In this document: piece after piece, positions 11,691 through 24,700 of the stretch
How the letters are laid out: the number at the start of each line of letters is the position of its first letter
How positions within the stretch are numbered: position 1 is the first letter of the stretch
Source: Apostichopus japonicus
Lineage: Eukaryota; Echinodermata; Holothuroidea; Aspidochirotida; Stichopodidae
DNA: 64,000 bases
Reading direction: 5' to 3'
Assembly (NCBI RefSeq): GCF_037975245.1
Contig: NC_092583.1
Coordinates: forward strand, 4,561,264-4,625,263
Position numbers and translations under genes: made by a program
The notes under the pieces: model-generated
Database searches by the model: none
What the model saw: the letters and a program-made list of their open reading frames with translations, nothing else
Told to the model about the DNA's origin: nothing

Positions 11691-13670
11691 GCTTTAGTCA
11701 CAGCTCCCAGAAACTGCACTTGTAACACATCGTTTTACATAATTGGCAGTATTTTGAATAATTTGCAGCATGTTCCCAGGGCTTTTGAGATTAAATGGAT
11801 TCTTTTTTTTACTCCAAAAATAGGATACATTGTGTGAGTCATCATTCTTTTTTCAGTATTGTGGTATGGCAGCTACATCATGCAGCTATATATATATAGT
11901 TTCACATAACCAGCCAGTATTTGAAGTATTTGAAATACAAATAATAGACGAAATGCAGTTCCCGCGGTGATATGTCATTGTACGACGACGACGACCAACG
12001 ATGATAACAAAATATTGACACAACTGTAGCAAGACTTTAAAGACATTTTGGAAACATGATGGTCTTCTAAAGGGCTTTGTGTTTTGATTGATCCTTTTGA
12101 TGTTAATTCTGATGCACACCATAAAAGTGATTTTGTTTACAAGCACCCCAACATTGAAATTTATCGTCGGAAAGTTTCATAGACAAACATTTACTCATTA
12201 TAAACTTGATGTGTTCTAGAAGTTTTCTAAAGGGAAAATTGTTGTACCACTTGCAACACATTCATTACATATACATTACATACATATATCTATATAGATA
12301 TGTGCCTGTGTATATAATACATATAAACATGTATATTTGCATTGGGAGGATGGATATGGGTAAAGACAATGCTAAATAGCTTCTTGGGAGAGCATTGAAT
12401 CATTTTATGAGAAGATGAAATGTATTATGTTGTTTGTTGGAGGGGGGGGGGGGGGGGGTGAGCTGTGAAACTTTGGTTAGTATACTGACATTTTATGGGA
12501 GGACATAGGAAATGTTCTCATAGGAGATGCTTTACCCCCATGCGAGGATTTGTTTACTGGAAATATTTGAAACTACATTTTACTCCCAGCTCAAAACCTT
12601 CTGAGAGCAACTGTTTTTTAGAGCTTATGGTAATTGGACATAGCTGAAGCTAAAGAGTTTTGTAGAATTGTTTTGTGGAAGAAATGAGAGAAATTTGAGC
12701 GATTTGGCAATATCTGAATAAGTGTACTGTACTCATTTTGGATCTATTACTAACTTGACTGTGCATGTCTGTTCGGTGTAAATTAAGCAAACTGAAATTT
12801 TTGGAGAAAATGTCACAAAGTTCACAAAAATGCAAATGAGAATGTTTTCTATAGGATATTCTGTGACACTCTATGTATCATGAATGTTACAGTGCTCATC
12901 ATGATCATCAATTCAGTCGCCACTGTAGAAAAGAATCGATAGTCATAGATATTTATGACACCTAACGAATAAATTCTAGACTTGCAACACTTTGAAGTGA
13001 TATAATATTGACATTTTTTTGTCTTCAGGATAGATCATCCTACTGGCAAATTTCCTTCAAGATTTTGAGTATGTGGTATAATATCTTGTTTGACAGCAAT
13101 CAGCTCAGTTTCTATCCCCAGTGAGTCATATTTTGCAGGCGGAGCGAGTGTCCGGGGATACATATAGTAGATGCAATTTAGCTGTTCTTATGCCAACATT
13201 TGCTAGGAGTCGTATAATAGAAAGAAATAAATGTTTTTGTTATGTTATTAATGTTTTAGAGTATACATGGTTTTTATTGGGAATGAGGACAAGTATTGTG
13301 ATCTTTATTGAGAATGTTCAGTTTATTGTATGATAAATGGGTGGAGTTAATAATAACCGAGCACTAATTGTCCATATGTTGTCCTGGTTAGCTGTTCATT
13401 GGGGGTATTTTTTAATTGAGCAATTGTAAATAATGTAAAGAGAAGTTTTAGAAAGTATATGAAAGGCATTGTGTGCAAGTAACATGTGAAACATTTGAAA
13501 AGAAAAAATATGGACTTTGTGCAAAATATGGAATAATCAATATAGGCAGGGGCACATCCGCTTAATTCTGTGAGGCTTGAGCCCCCGGGGAGGGGGAGCT
13601 CATGCCCCACCCCCACTGGCAACAGAATAGAACAAAAAAAATCTTAGTGTAGTATACATAAATATATGTG
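11691..13670. other. non-coding DNA
   Basis: No gene is recognised. It contains a 17-base G run at 12442-12458, the longest in the window, AT microsatellite patches near 11886 and 12280-12330, and a C/G-rich patch at 13545-13620 (GAGCCCCCGGGGAGGGGGAG) that looks like part of an interspersed repeat continuing toward 13680. Confidence 0.6.
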
Positions 13671-13675
13671 GTACG

Positions 13676-13884
13676 ACCTAAAATTCTTCAACATTGTTTC
13701 AAAAGTTGCAAAGTATATATGGCATTTCACATCTACTGTAGGCACCATTGAGGATTTGTACCAAACTTTCTCAGAGAGGTTGGGAAACCCCTCCCCTGGA
13801 CAATTTATCCTCTTAGTTCCTCTTCCTCAGTACAAAAATGGTGGTTGTGCCCCCCCTGAACAGAAGAAAAGAGGAACTATGTAG
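13676..13884 (+). repeat. interspersed repeat related to 31446-31581
   Basis: CTAAAATTCTTCAACATTG followed by TTTCAAAA at 13678-13705 nearly matches CTAAAATTCTTCAACCTTG plus TTTCAAAA at about 31447. Both are followed by C-rich, GGACAA- and GTGGT-containing sequence ending in a block of Cs. Copies are diverged beyond the first 35 bases. Class is unknown. Confidence 0.55.
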
Positions 13885-14060
13885 AAAGGAAATGAACATG
13901 TTAACTCTATAAGAGTTGAGCTCACTTTGTTTTAGCTGAAATATGTTCAGTATATGGAAACTACTTTTTAGTTACGATGCCGAAGGCTCAATAACCAAAT
14001 TTTCTTTGGACCCAAATCTTTTTTAGCCAATGTTTTTCTGAACCCAATTTTGGATAATGC

Positions 14061-14240
14061 CATTGGGCTCTTGTGTTAGCATTTACTTTACTATAGGAAT
14101 GACTGACATATGTGCAACAATTTTCTTTTAAGCAAGAAAGTATAGGGTCCATTGGGCTCTTGTGTTAACATATTGGATTAACTGACACACATATATTTTC
14201 TTTTAAGCAAGGAATCATAGTGTCCATTGGGCTCTTGTTC
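14061..14240 (+). repeat. short tandem repeat carrying the right end of the 9.4-kb element
   Basis: CATTGGGCTCTTGT recurs at 14061, 14150 and 14225 (spacings 89 and 75 bp). The last two are preceded by AAGCAAGAAA or AAGCAAGGAA, the same order as at 11655-11690 in the AGGTCA-rich element. So the terminal part of that element is present here, multiplied, without its body. Confidence 0.7.
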
Positions 14241-17200
14241 TACTATGTCACTAAGTAGATTTTTTCAACATGATAACTGATTGCTGGTACTTTTCTTAAA
14301 TATGTTGCCTTATTAGTCAGTAGGTAATCCCTCGTCACTTCTGCCTTGCATAAGTTCATCAATATTTAACATGTACGGCTTACCACACTATTTATTTAGG
14401 GAATCTGAACCACTTAATGTTTTACTGGTTATTGACTAAATATTATCTGTAAACTTTACAACTGTTTTATCTCTATAAATTCCTTTTCCTGGGCTATAGT
14501 TCTCTCTTTGCAAATTTCCATCAACTCGACAGAATAATTTTGCCCGTGTATGAAATTCGGTGGAAGGATATTCCAGAACTAGACTATTTAATCACGCAAC
14601 CTCTCTAAGACCACCCTGTACGACATTTATCTTTAATAGCATTACGGCCAACCTCAAATATCATCACAACTGGACGGTTAATAGCATTAATAGCTCCCGG
14701 CTAGAACTAAAAGGCCTTTATTAACAACGACCTCCACGTCGACCAATGACTCCCTGAAATATATGCCAGTCTCACTGATTGGTCGCTTCCACAGTTTTCT
14801 ACATATCTGAGATGTTTAAGATTCTTTTTACGCCGTAGATCCAATCTATCGAGACCTTGTTAATCTTCTCTAGTGTGGGTATATATATATATATATCAAT
14901 AAGAGGAGAGAGATAGATAGATAGAGATAGCCCCTGGTTTGTCAATGTACTATTTCTCTCATTAATTGTATATATACTGCGCCTCTGCATATATATACAC
15001 AGCAGGCATAAACATGCTTTTCATCGGTGCTGGAACATGAATTGATAAACAATGGGTAATAATAATAAGCTGTGGATGTTCCTGAATTAAGTAATCTATA
15101 ACATGACAAAAAAACCTTAATGATGCCTTAAATATTGCATTACAATTTGTGCACAATCTGCTGTTTACTCGATCCATTTGTAGGATATAGATAAGGTACA
15201 TAGAAAGCTAAGCAAGCTGTTGCTTGTATTTCAAGTGCTCTGAAAGAAGCATATATCAATGATGACATGAGAATATTATAAAACTATAACAATAAAATTA
15301 AAAAAAAAAACATCTCAAAAGTCCTTGCATAGTAATCAATAACATTTTAAAAATAATTTGTGGCACACAAACTGTCTGTCTGTCTTGCAATAAATGGTAT
15401 ATATAATATGCTCACTATAAGTTATATGTCTACTAACTTAATGGTTATAACATATACCACATAAACTTCATAAGAAGTTTGATTCACTGGTGTCAGTATA
15501 TCTCAAAATATGACATTTTTGTTTTAAGAACCAACTGATCAAAATGATGCGTATGGCTTCTTGGTATCAGTAGACTTCTTTCCTATTAATTTTAATTTTT
15601 TTATATTCTTTAGCCATGCACCAGAGAAGTATTCAAAGCGTGCTTTAAGTTTCAAAGAATTGTGTCCATACTAGCGTAGTTAGAATGATTTGCCTCATTC
15701 AGTACCTCTCGCACCTGACATGTCCTATTCGTTGGCTGACTGCACTTATTCTGATAACCCAATTTAAAAACATTGTGTAACATTTTTAATTTGTGTCCTC
15801 CACCTCCCCCCCTCTCCTCTTTTCCTCTGAATCTACCATTCTGAGGCTATCAACATGATTCATTGATATAAAGTTCCTTAAAAGAAAAAGAAGATTTGTA
15901 AGCAGTATTTAAATTTTATTTAAAGAATTAAAATTTATATTGTAAATTTAAGTGAAAAATGCAGTTTAAAACTTATGCACCTCATAGCTCACAGATATTC
16001 AAACTTTAAATTTATGAAGATTTTATTCTTTGCCCTACAGTACTGTTAGGTACTTTTAGTGATGTCACCATTTAAATTTATAGTCATGATAATGTTAATT
16101 TTGCAGTATGCTGTATAGACCATTAATGTTTATACCAGTGTTTCGGTGGAGTGGATAACAGTTGTTGCAATTGAAGCGATTAAGCCAGGAATCAGTGAGG
16201 TCATAAATGCAGGATGGGGGAGTGGGGGGTGGGGGGGGGTGGGGGTTGTGGAGGGTTCATATTTACAGTACGTTTTGAATCCATTTTCTTCATCAAATTA
16301 TAGAAAGAGAATATATTCAATGGATTAATAATGTTAACTGGAATGTCAACAGATCTAAAGGTGACATCTTCAAATTGTTCTTGATCACTTTATGTAAAGT
16401 GCACACATAATCTTGTTTAACATATTAAGATATAAATTATGCCCTCCAGGCCAATCATGATATTTTAGGCCATGTTTACCTTGTGAGTCACATGAGACTA
16501 CAGTAGCTGCATATATTTACTGTGACATGTGTTTTATAAAGCTAGAACTGTTTTGAACTTACAGTAGTTACGGACTAATTATGAGTCAGTAATTACGAAA
16601 TTTGATCTCTCGAAGATTTGTCAATCGTGAAATCTCTGTTTGTTAAAAACTATTCTTGCATGGAAAAAACGTGTTGGCAATGTAAATGTACTCTATATGC
16701 AAAAATAAAAAAAATCCATAACATGCAAAATTACATTGTTTAGAGTGTAGCATTGTTATCATGAAAGTATTATAAACCATCAATAAAAAAGATAAAATGG
16801 CTTTTTTCCAATGATCACTTTCAGAGCAAGTATATTCCTAGAGCAGCTTATTTTGTAGACAAGGATCGGAGGCATTTACAAGTATTTATCTTAACTGATC
16901 GGACTAATCAAATGGCTAATTGAACGACAAGAAAAAGTTTGTACTTTTAAAACCGTCAAACGGATCGAAAAACATCGAACCAGGTACAGTATCAGTGAAA
17001 ACTGAAAGATCGATAAATGTAGTCAAATATTTCATAATATGCAAATTATGCAAATGAAAACCTATAGCCTGGACCTACCATATATTTTAAAGCAGAGAAG
17101 TATTAAAGTAGCCTACTGTAAATTTATAAAAGAATAAGTACTGACATTGTTATTGTCTCAAACCACCACCACCAAAAAACCCAAAACAAATTATGAAAGT

Positions 17201-20200
17201 ATGTGACATATGTGTACTGGGAGAGTTCCTCGCAAATCTCAAACCGGTAAATTTGGGGGATTATGAAAGCAGCGAGTGAGTTACTCTAACTGGTGACTTG
17301 ATAGTTTCGGAATGTGCAGCCTCACAATGTTGATCTTACTGATTCCTTGTCGATCGTCTGGTCATTTTTCATCTGCAGCTGTGTCAGATGACATAAACTG
17401 GGGGGGGGGGAGGGCGAATGGTCCAATTCACTTTAAGACCGTACTACTGGAGACAACAGATATACAAGTTTTGAGACACAGATGTGCAGAGTAGCTAACC
17501 ATGTAATAACATTATTATATGTTTAAGTGATATGGCAACACTGACAAAAAGATATTCATATTGTATTCATTGGTTTTGGAAATATGATCATACCTAGAGA
17601 CTGAATTGTTGGTATAATGTATCAAAAATTTGAGAGTTCCTGATGGATGGTTTTTCAGTCCCGAGCTTTCTCCCCATGAATTAAATTTAAAAATTTTATC
17701 TTTGCTAAACCTTTTCAAATCTCATCCTTCCTTTTTTTTTCAATCATCTTATGTACTGTTTTTATTTCAACTCACCTAGCCATCTCATTTGTAACATATA
17801 CATATTTTAGAAAAATTTGAAATAAATTTTACAATGATAGGAGATCTGCTCATCATCTACGGATGATCTATTTCAACATTTTGCCAGTCGTCATATAACG
17901 TGCCGTCCCTCAAGTTCCTCTCGTCATAATTCTTAACGAAAGGAAGGAGGGAGGACTGAGGGTGTTATGCGGAATTATTGGCATACATATTCCGTTTTGA
18001 TGGTTTGGCAAGAAATGATTGATAGCGTGAGTCCTGCGGGACCCTGCCAAGTGTGCATGATCACAGACTGGATACAATTGGAACTGAGCAGATAATAGGA
18101 TAAAATTACTTTTGAAACTTTATTGCAATGTATGTGAGTTTGCTTCCTTGTAGAGTTTCAAGTCCAAAGCAAATGTGAAAGGGTAAAAGTGGACTAAGAA
18201 AAAAGGCAGAAGATTAAAGACAAGTTGAGAACAAGGTAAAAGCTGGAATTATAAGCTGAATAATATTTTGCATCGTATAACATGGCTTGTGGAATTCAAG
18301 AAATTATTCAAATCTGTTTACCACTTTTGACAGCTGTTCAAGCCGGCTAGTGGTGACAACCGTCCATACCGTTGTCAGTATGCATAGCTAAAGCCAGTAA
18401 CCCTGTGGTTTATTTTTACGACCAACAAGAGTCAGACCGGCTTCTAGAGAATACCACTACACTGTAGTAATGTAATGTCATTGTAGGTTCACCTTCCCCC
18501 TATTGACACTATGATGCATGTTTGTTTCTGTGAGTACAGGCTTGATTTGATGATAAACTTTACTTTTGTTTGGATGCATGATGAGGAAGGGAGAGACAGA
18601 AGTACCAACTGTTCCAAGATTATGATGTTATTTCTATGTCAGGTTTATGTGGTTGCTGAGGTGGGATGGTGGGAATGGGGGGGGGGGTGAGGGGTTGTTT
18701 GGTCGAGGTAGAATAGTAGTCACTAAGACTGTCTTGCAGTAGTGTTGCTCTTTCTGTCCTTAAAGTTTTGTCTTGGTCATGGTAGGTGGTGATTCAAAAT
18801 GTATGTTTCTCTTAGGTACAGTTGGCTAAAGGGCAGATTTGAGATGGATATACATTGTTATAACCCAAGATTGAATAATCAGAAAAGAAAACTTTAACAA
18901 TTTAAGAAAGTCTAACCTACATACTTCCCATTTTTCACAAAGAGAGACAACTAATAACCCTTTCTAATTTTGCCATACAAACCGGACAAAAGCTAGGCTA
19001 TGTGTAGAAAATTAAGAGCTACCACTGTAATCCTAGCTTGAACTCTCTGTATCTTCTGTATGATATCTTATTTCTTTATAAGATGCTGCATTTTCTTGCC
19101 AGATATATATCAAATAGTTTGTTTAATTTTTGACACATTGGGAATGTATAAACGCACATTATACTAAAGTTATATTCCGATATCTCCAGCTGCATATAAA
19201 CATATTGCAGTAAGCTTTCTTTTGTTGCTACAGTGATTGCAAGATCCAAGACGATGTTATAATTTATGACTTGGCTTTCGATATCTGTTCGTTGATTCAT
19301 ACTTTATACATGTATGTTATATATAAGCATCTGTTAGAGGGGGGTGGGTGGGTGGGGGGAGTGCTTCTGTCCCACTCATGATTTAATAATGCATTCTAAT
19401 CGAGGTATAAAACGGGTAGAGGAGGAGGAGGAATGTCTTTAAGGCAGAAGATTAAACTGCAGGGTTATAAGAAGTACACCACGCAGCTGAGATTTATTGT
19501 GCATACTGTACATCATGCGATATATGCATGGACCCATACTGTACATGTATGCAGTAATCAACATACATGTGATGATCTGTTGATTAAGCAGCAATCACGT
19601 ATCGTCGGATACATCATCTCAGCCATAATTCATTTCTTAGTGCTGCTTGGCTTTTAGAGTGCTACTAAATGGAAGTGTTCTTTTATGTATGATGGGGTTA
19701 TATATTTTAGTTTGCAATACTTTCTTTAATCGAAAAGCCATTTTCAACACTAATATCACATAAACAATTCAGTTCATTATTTGAAGTTGCAAAGTATTTT
19801 TTTCAAACAGAAGTTATAATATTTCAAAAATGATACTGTCACCGTATTGTGTCTGCATGGTCAAAAAATTTCCCCAAAGGCATCTCTAATATATGGAGTA
19901 CTTCTAGTCCACTGTTTGAGCTAATATGGATGACTCTGTGAGTCTATATATAGATGCGCTTCTATTACTTTATATGGTTACGTACTTCATACAAGTAATT
20001 TTAAGAGCGACAAAATGTTGGAAAACGGTTTACACATGTTCCTCTAAGGGAAGTGCTAACTTGTGTTACGGTGATTTATGTCATCACACAATAGCGACAT
20101 TCAGTCATTGTCAACATCGTTTCCAGTGAAACCGAATGAATATTAGATAAAAACCTTCTCCCTATCATGTCGTGACAAGATAGTCAAGCTACGAGCACTA

Positions 20201-21310
20201 ACATCGAAAGCCCTTGAAGGAGTGTCCTCGATAAGTACCGTGCCCAATGTCACCTGTACTTTCAGAGTGTTGCAATGGGGGGGGGGGGGGGTTTGCAATT
20301 CAATCCTGACTCTTTTGCGATACAGAGGCACACATATATATAGGGAACTAGCAGCGTTCACAAATCGATGTACGGTAGGTATAGACACGAGATGACTGCT
20401 CCTGCAGCCTCCGAGGACGTGATCGGTAACTTACCAAATTAATAGCCATGAGGGATTTTGTACTGCCATTAAGTCCAGTATATGTGAAATGCAAATACTT
20501 CAGCTTCACGCTGGTACACTGAATGTGTGGTTGTAGTATCTAGTATCGTTAAGGAGATTGTAAGCTGTCATGTAACCGGCATACAGAAATCATAATACTG
20601 TATTTCGTCAGCTTGATGAAGTGTTTTTTTTGGGGGGGGAGGGAGGGGGGGCTTTGATAGGTACAAGTGATGAAAAAGGTGAAAAGAAGAGTGAAAGATT
20701 TTAAAGGCCATGCAGCTAGCAACTAAACTCAATCTTATATATGACAGTTCCAGGTGGATTAGGTTTTGTACCTACTTTTTGGTGAATACAAATTATGTTT
20801 GATTGGGCATATAAGCCATCTTCATGGCTTCTTTTCTTAGAATCATTACCATATACCTGATCGAAAGCAGGTCTGTGAGTCGAGATTTTTAATAAAGTCT
20901 TCAATGTTATTCAATTCTAAAATCCCATGACAATGTAGGCCGCTTAACTTGACTTCATAGTCAAGTTTCATTTCGACGACTAGCCTGGGTTAAGGAAGCA
21001 TAAATAAAGAATTGAAATCTCTCGGTTTGCTTTCGTTGTGATTTAAATAATAAATATCACTAAAAGTGTCCGGATGATAAAGTATTGAAGATTGAAACCA
21101 ACTCGTTAATTATTTGGTCATTTAAGCCTTCATTGTTTTTGACAAATGCAAAAAGTAGGGTGTCTTTGATCAATTGCGATAATGTTTTTAAGTCGTTCCT
21201 TGGTTAGGCACTGTGTGGAAAGAATTGCAATAAAAGAAAGAAACTGCAAAACCCTGCTCATCTAGGATGAATCGGTATTAAACAGGGGGGGGGGGGAAAG
21301 GGGAGGGGGA
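14241..21310. other. non-coding DNA with microsatellites and G runs
   Basis: No gene is recognised. Seen are (TA) and GATA tracts at 14879-14930, poly-A at 15300-15310, and G runs or G-rich blocks at 16216-16254, 17400-17410, 18677-18687, 19338-19360, 20277-20291, 20632-20651 and 21285-21296. All open frames here are short and without recognisable domains. Confidence 0.6.
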
Positions 21311-21318
21311 TTATCTCC

Positions 21319-21383
21319 AGGGGACCTGCATTGTCTGGAGTGAGAGAGTCAGGGGACCTGCATTGTCTGGAGTGAGAGAGTCA
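21319..21383 (+). repeat. two-copy 32-bp direct repeat
   Basis: AGGGGACCTGCATTGTCTGG plus AGTGAGAGAGTC occurs at 21319-21350 and again, exactly, at 21351-21382. Perfect identity suggests a recent slippage or repair duplication. Confidence 0.93.
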
Positions 21384-21683
21384 TCGTCACTCTGTGAAGG
21401 TGTTGAATACCGCCCTCCGTGTTATAATTTTGTAGCATTTGATTTGAACCCAGGATCTATAGACTAGGATCCAAGGTCTATGTTTATTTGTAATAATGAA
21501 CGCAGCTCGTGGTTAACTGTGCTTCAGTGGTGACTTTTTAACTTGTTTGTTACACAATTTAGTGGTAGGCATTAGTAACAGCACTACACATCACACGGCT
21601 TATGGTTTCACATCTTTTCTTCTAAGTCAAGAAATCTTCCTGTTTAGTGATCTCAAACGTGGGTTCTAGTTGACAGAGCTTGG

Positions 21684-21745
21684 GGTCAAATGTCAACAGG
21701 CGCAAGGGTTCAAATGTCAACAGGCGCAAGGGTTCAAATGTCAAT
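21684..21745 (+). repeat. 24-bp tandem repeat, 2.5 copies
   Basis: G(T)TCAAATGTCAACAGGCG plus CAAGG recurs at 21684, 21708 and 21732 (last one partial). The first copy differs by one base from the others. Confidence 0.92.
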
Positions 21746-24700
21746 TACAGTAGATGCTGAACATCGAGGGCGGGACTTGTCTGTAATGCAAACATGACCT
21801 GAAATGGTAAATCCATGTAAACTGATGTGTGGCTGATGCAGAGGTTTCATGGTCACTATCATTCAGTTTATGGTAGATTCATGTATATTTAGTAAATTTA
21901 CTCACCCTTCTGATTGACCTAATTAAGTACCGGTCCCCTTGTAAAACTCCACCTTCCAAATTCCCAATATAACTAATTTACCAAAATTGGTAACTTCCTC
22001 ACCCTGTATACCCCATGTGAACCCCCTCTGGGTCACTGGCCACGTTCCGCTCCATCCAAGTTAGCTGCCAGTCTGGACTTTAATACCTACGTACTGTGCG
22101 CTACAATGTTGTGGAAAACCTACAGTAGTTGTGCTTTATACCCAGAGCAGTATAAGAAGTTTCTAACAGAAATATTCTAAATCTTGTTCTGGTCACTTCA
22201 CTTTTGAAAAAGAGCTACTTCACAAGTCGTATTCATGAATCTGTCCTACACACAAACACGTACACACATGCACATGAATACGCACGCACTCACCCCTCCA
22301 CAAACGCACATGAATATATACCGTACTGTATTGTCGGGGTCGTGCACTGTGTTGCAGATATCGTACTCTACAGTTATCAATTCTCATGCAGTTTGTTCAT
22401 ATCTGTTTGTCAGAACAGTTCTATATTTGGTGAACCTTTCGCTGTACTGTTTACCTTACTAGAAGTTCCCCCAAAGTACCAAGCCACCATGAAAGACGAA
22501 GACGCTCTGGAGTTTATCAATTTTTGGTCAACTGATACCTTTAATGATGCCTCTTGTAGTGTCATTTTACAATGCTCACTGCTCAGCAAGATATATGTTT
22601 ACATCATGTCACCTATCAGGTTTACATTTGTAGTTTAAAAGGAGGAGGCATGTCTCAAAAACGTGGACATAGCTCTCAGAACTTCCATCATGATGTGGTG
22701 TGTTTGTTGGAATTCCACCTCAGAAGCCCTGGAGTGGATATGTCATAGCTTTTACATTTAAAGCAAAGTTAACCAGAAAAGTTGAATGGGAGAAGAAGGA
22801 GTTCCTCTGAACTGCAGACTAAAAATGACAATTCTAAGCTACTGTACATGCATGGAGAGTACCCCCTGTATTCGAGAATCCATTTCTTTACGTGATTTCT
22901 ATTGCAAGTGGTTGTGACTCGAAGTTTACTTTTACCCTCTAAGTCATTTCCCTACCCAATCTACCAAATTGAGATTTCATCTCCTCAATGTAAACATCCA
23001 TCAACGATAGAAAAGGAAAAGCGTGTGACAACATCTCCTTGGCTAGATTATAAAAGACGGAAAAATGAAAATTTCTTTTTCTAGGCTGTTTTAGGAAGTT
23101 TTTTTGTTTTTTGGGTGAGACGGGAGAAAAATGAAGAAGAGGTTGGTATGAAACTCGAATGTTATTAAACCTAGGCTGTTTGTCTTAAGATGAAATGGCT
23201 GAGAGCATTTCCTTTCTTGCGATTCCTAATGAAGTGAATGGATAAAAGATTCGATGCTTCTCTGCTACTGCCTCTGCTAGACTTGCCTCAAGTCATTTTC
23301 ATCTACTTCGTTGGCTTTCTTTGCAAAACATAAAATATTACCGTACAGAGGTAAAGAAAAGAAAAAAGAAGAAGAACATTTCGTCCGTGGTGAAGAATTC
23401 AAATAAAAAAACCAGGAGAGAGATTATCTGTAGAAAGAGGCATTAAAAGTTATCGACAACATTTTATGGCCTTAGCATTCAGGAAATTCGGAATAGCTCT
23501 GATGAGTCTTTTCAGCCCAATGTAACTTAAGCCTTTTTTTTCTAAAGTTTCCTTCATGAATAATTTTTTTTTTCTTTCTTTTTTCTGTATACTGACAGGT
23601 AAGGTACTTCTCAGTACTCTTCCTGTCGTATATGAGTTAATAATTTACATTCTATTCTCTTTATAATTGTCTTTAATTTTGCACTGATTAAAAGTGTGAC
23701 GAATATATGAAACAAAGCAAAACAATCACTTAGCAGCTCAGCTTCGATGTGAGTTTTATAAAGTACCGAGTATACACAAACTTTCTATATTCCAAGCCAG
23801 GACTGCGAAAAATAAATTCCTTCCACGAAATTTACACCTACTGTACACACTCGTTTAAGTAGAAATCTGGATAAAACTGTCCTTGGAAATGGATTGAGTA
23901 TAAACTTCATTTGATTCTTCTCGAAATATAAATTCCATAAAATGTTCAGTGATTGGTGAAAACTTTCTATCATTTTATATTAAAGATGATCCCTTTTGCT
24001 TTATAATACTGCCTGCCTTCCTCGGCTTCTCACATTCTCTAAATCATGCATGCCACTTACCTACTTTTCTTTGGACGGTCGTTCTTGACTTATCAAGTAA
24101 AGCTACCCGCTTCTGGGATTTTAATATCAATAAACGAAATTGAATCCCAGTTTTCATGGATTCACACATTACATATCTCCAAGGGACATTACTAGATTAG
24201 CCATATTCCTTAAAGGCCAAACGGTCTTTTACTCGAGGAGTTTCAAGACCATTTCCATCCAAAGTAAGGTGGTATCTTTGAACCGGATTAATTGCTATGA
24301 CCATCAAAGGATCACCTAAGAGTGCCATTTGATGTGTTTGCCTTTTCTGGTTTCTTCTCTTCTCTATTTCTGTCACAGATTTGGCTAGAAAATTGGTATT
24401 TTGTATTCTTTTACTTTTCAAATGAAAAATGTTTGTGAAGTAAAATCTTTTCAAATAATAAAGACGGTGGCAAAGCATATCCCAGAAGGCTCACCCCTTT
24501 AAGTCCAAGTTAACAGCAAAATCAGTCACTTTGCCAGTGTGGGGAAGGTTTAATTTTATTTGCGGTGTTAGTTTTTGTTCCACTTGACAGTGCAGTCGGA
24601 CCAGGTCTCGTAAAATTACTTTTGAAAAATGAATCCTTAAAATGTATACCTGTAACAGGCTTAAATGTCAGTGAAATTTCTCTAGAATTGTTAGAAGTGG

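Noticed and set aside
22204-22638. 144-codon plus-strand frame
   Set aside because: Its first third is a CA-rich microsatellite-like stretch (His/Thr-rich peptide) and the remainder shows no family pattern.
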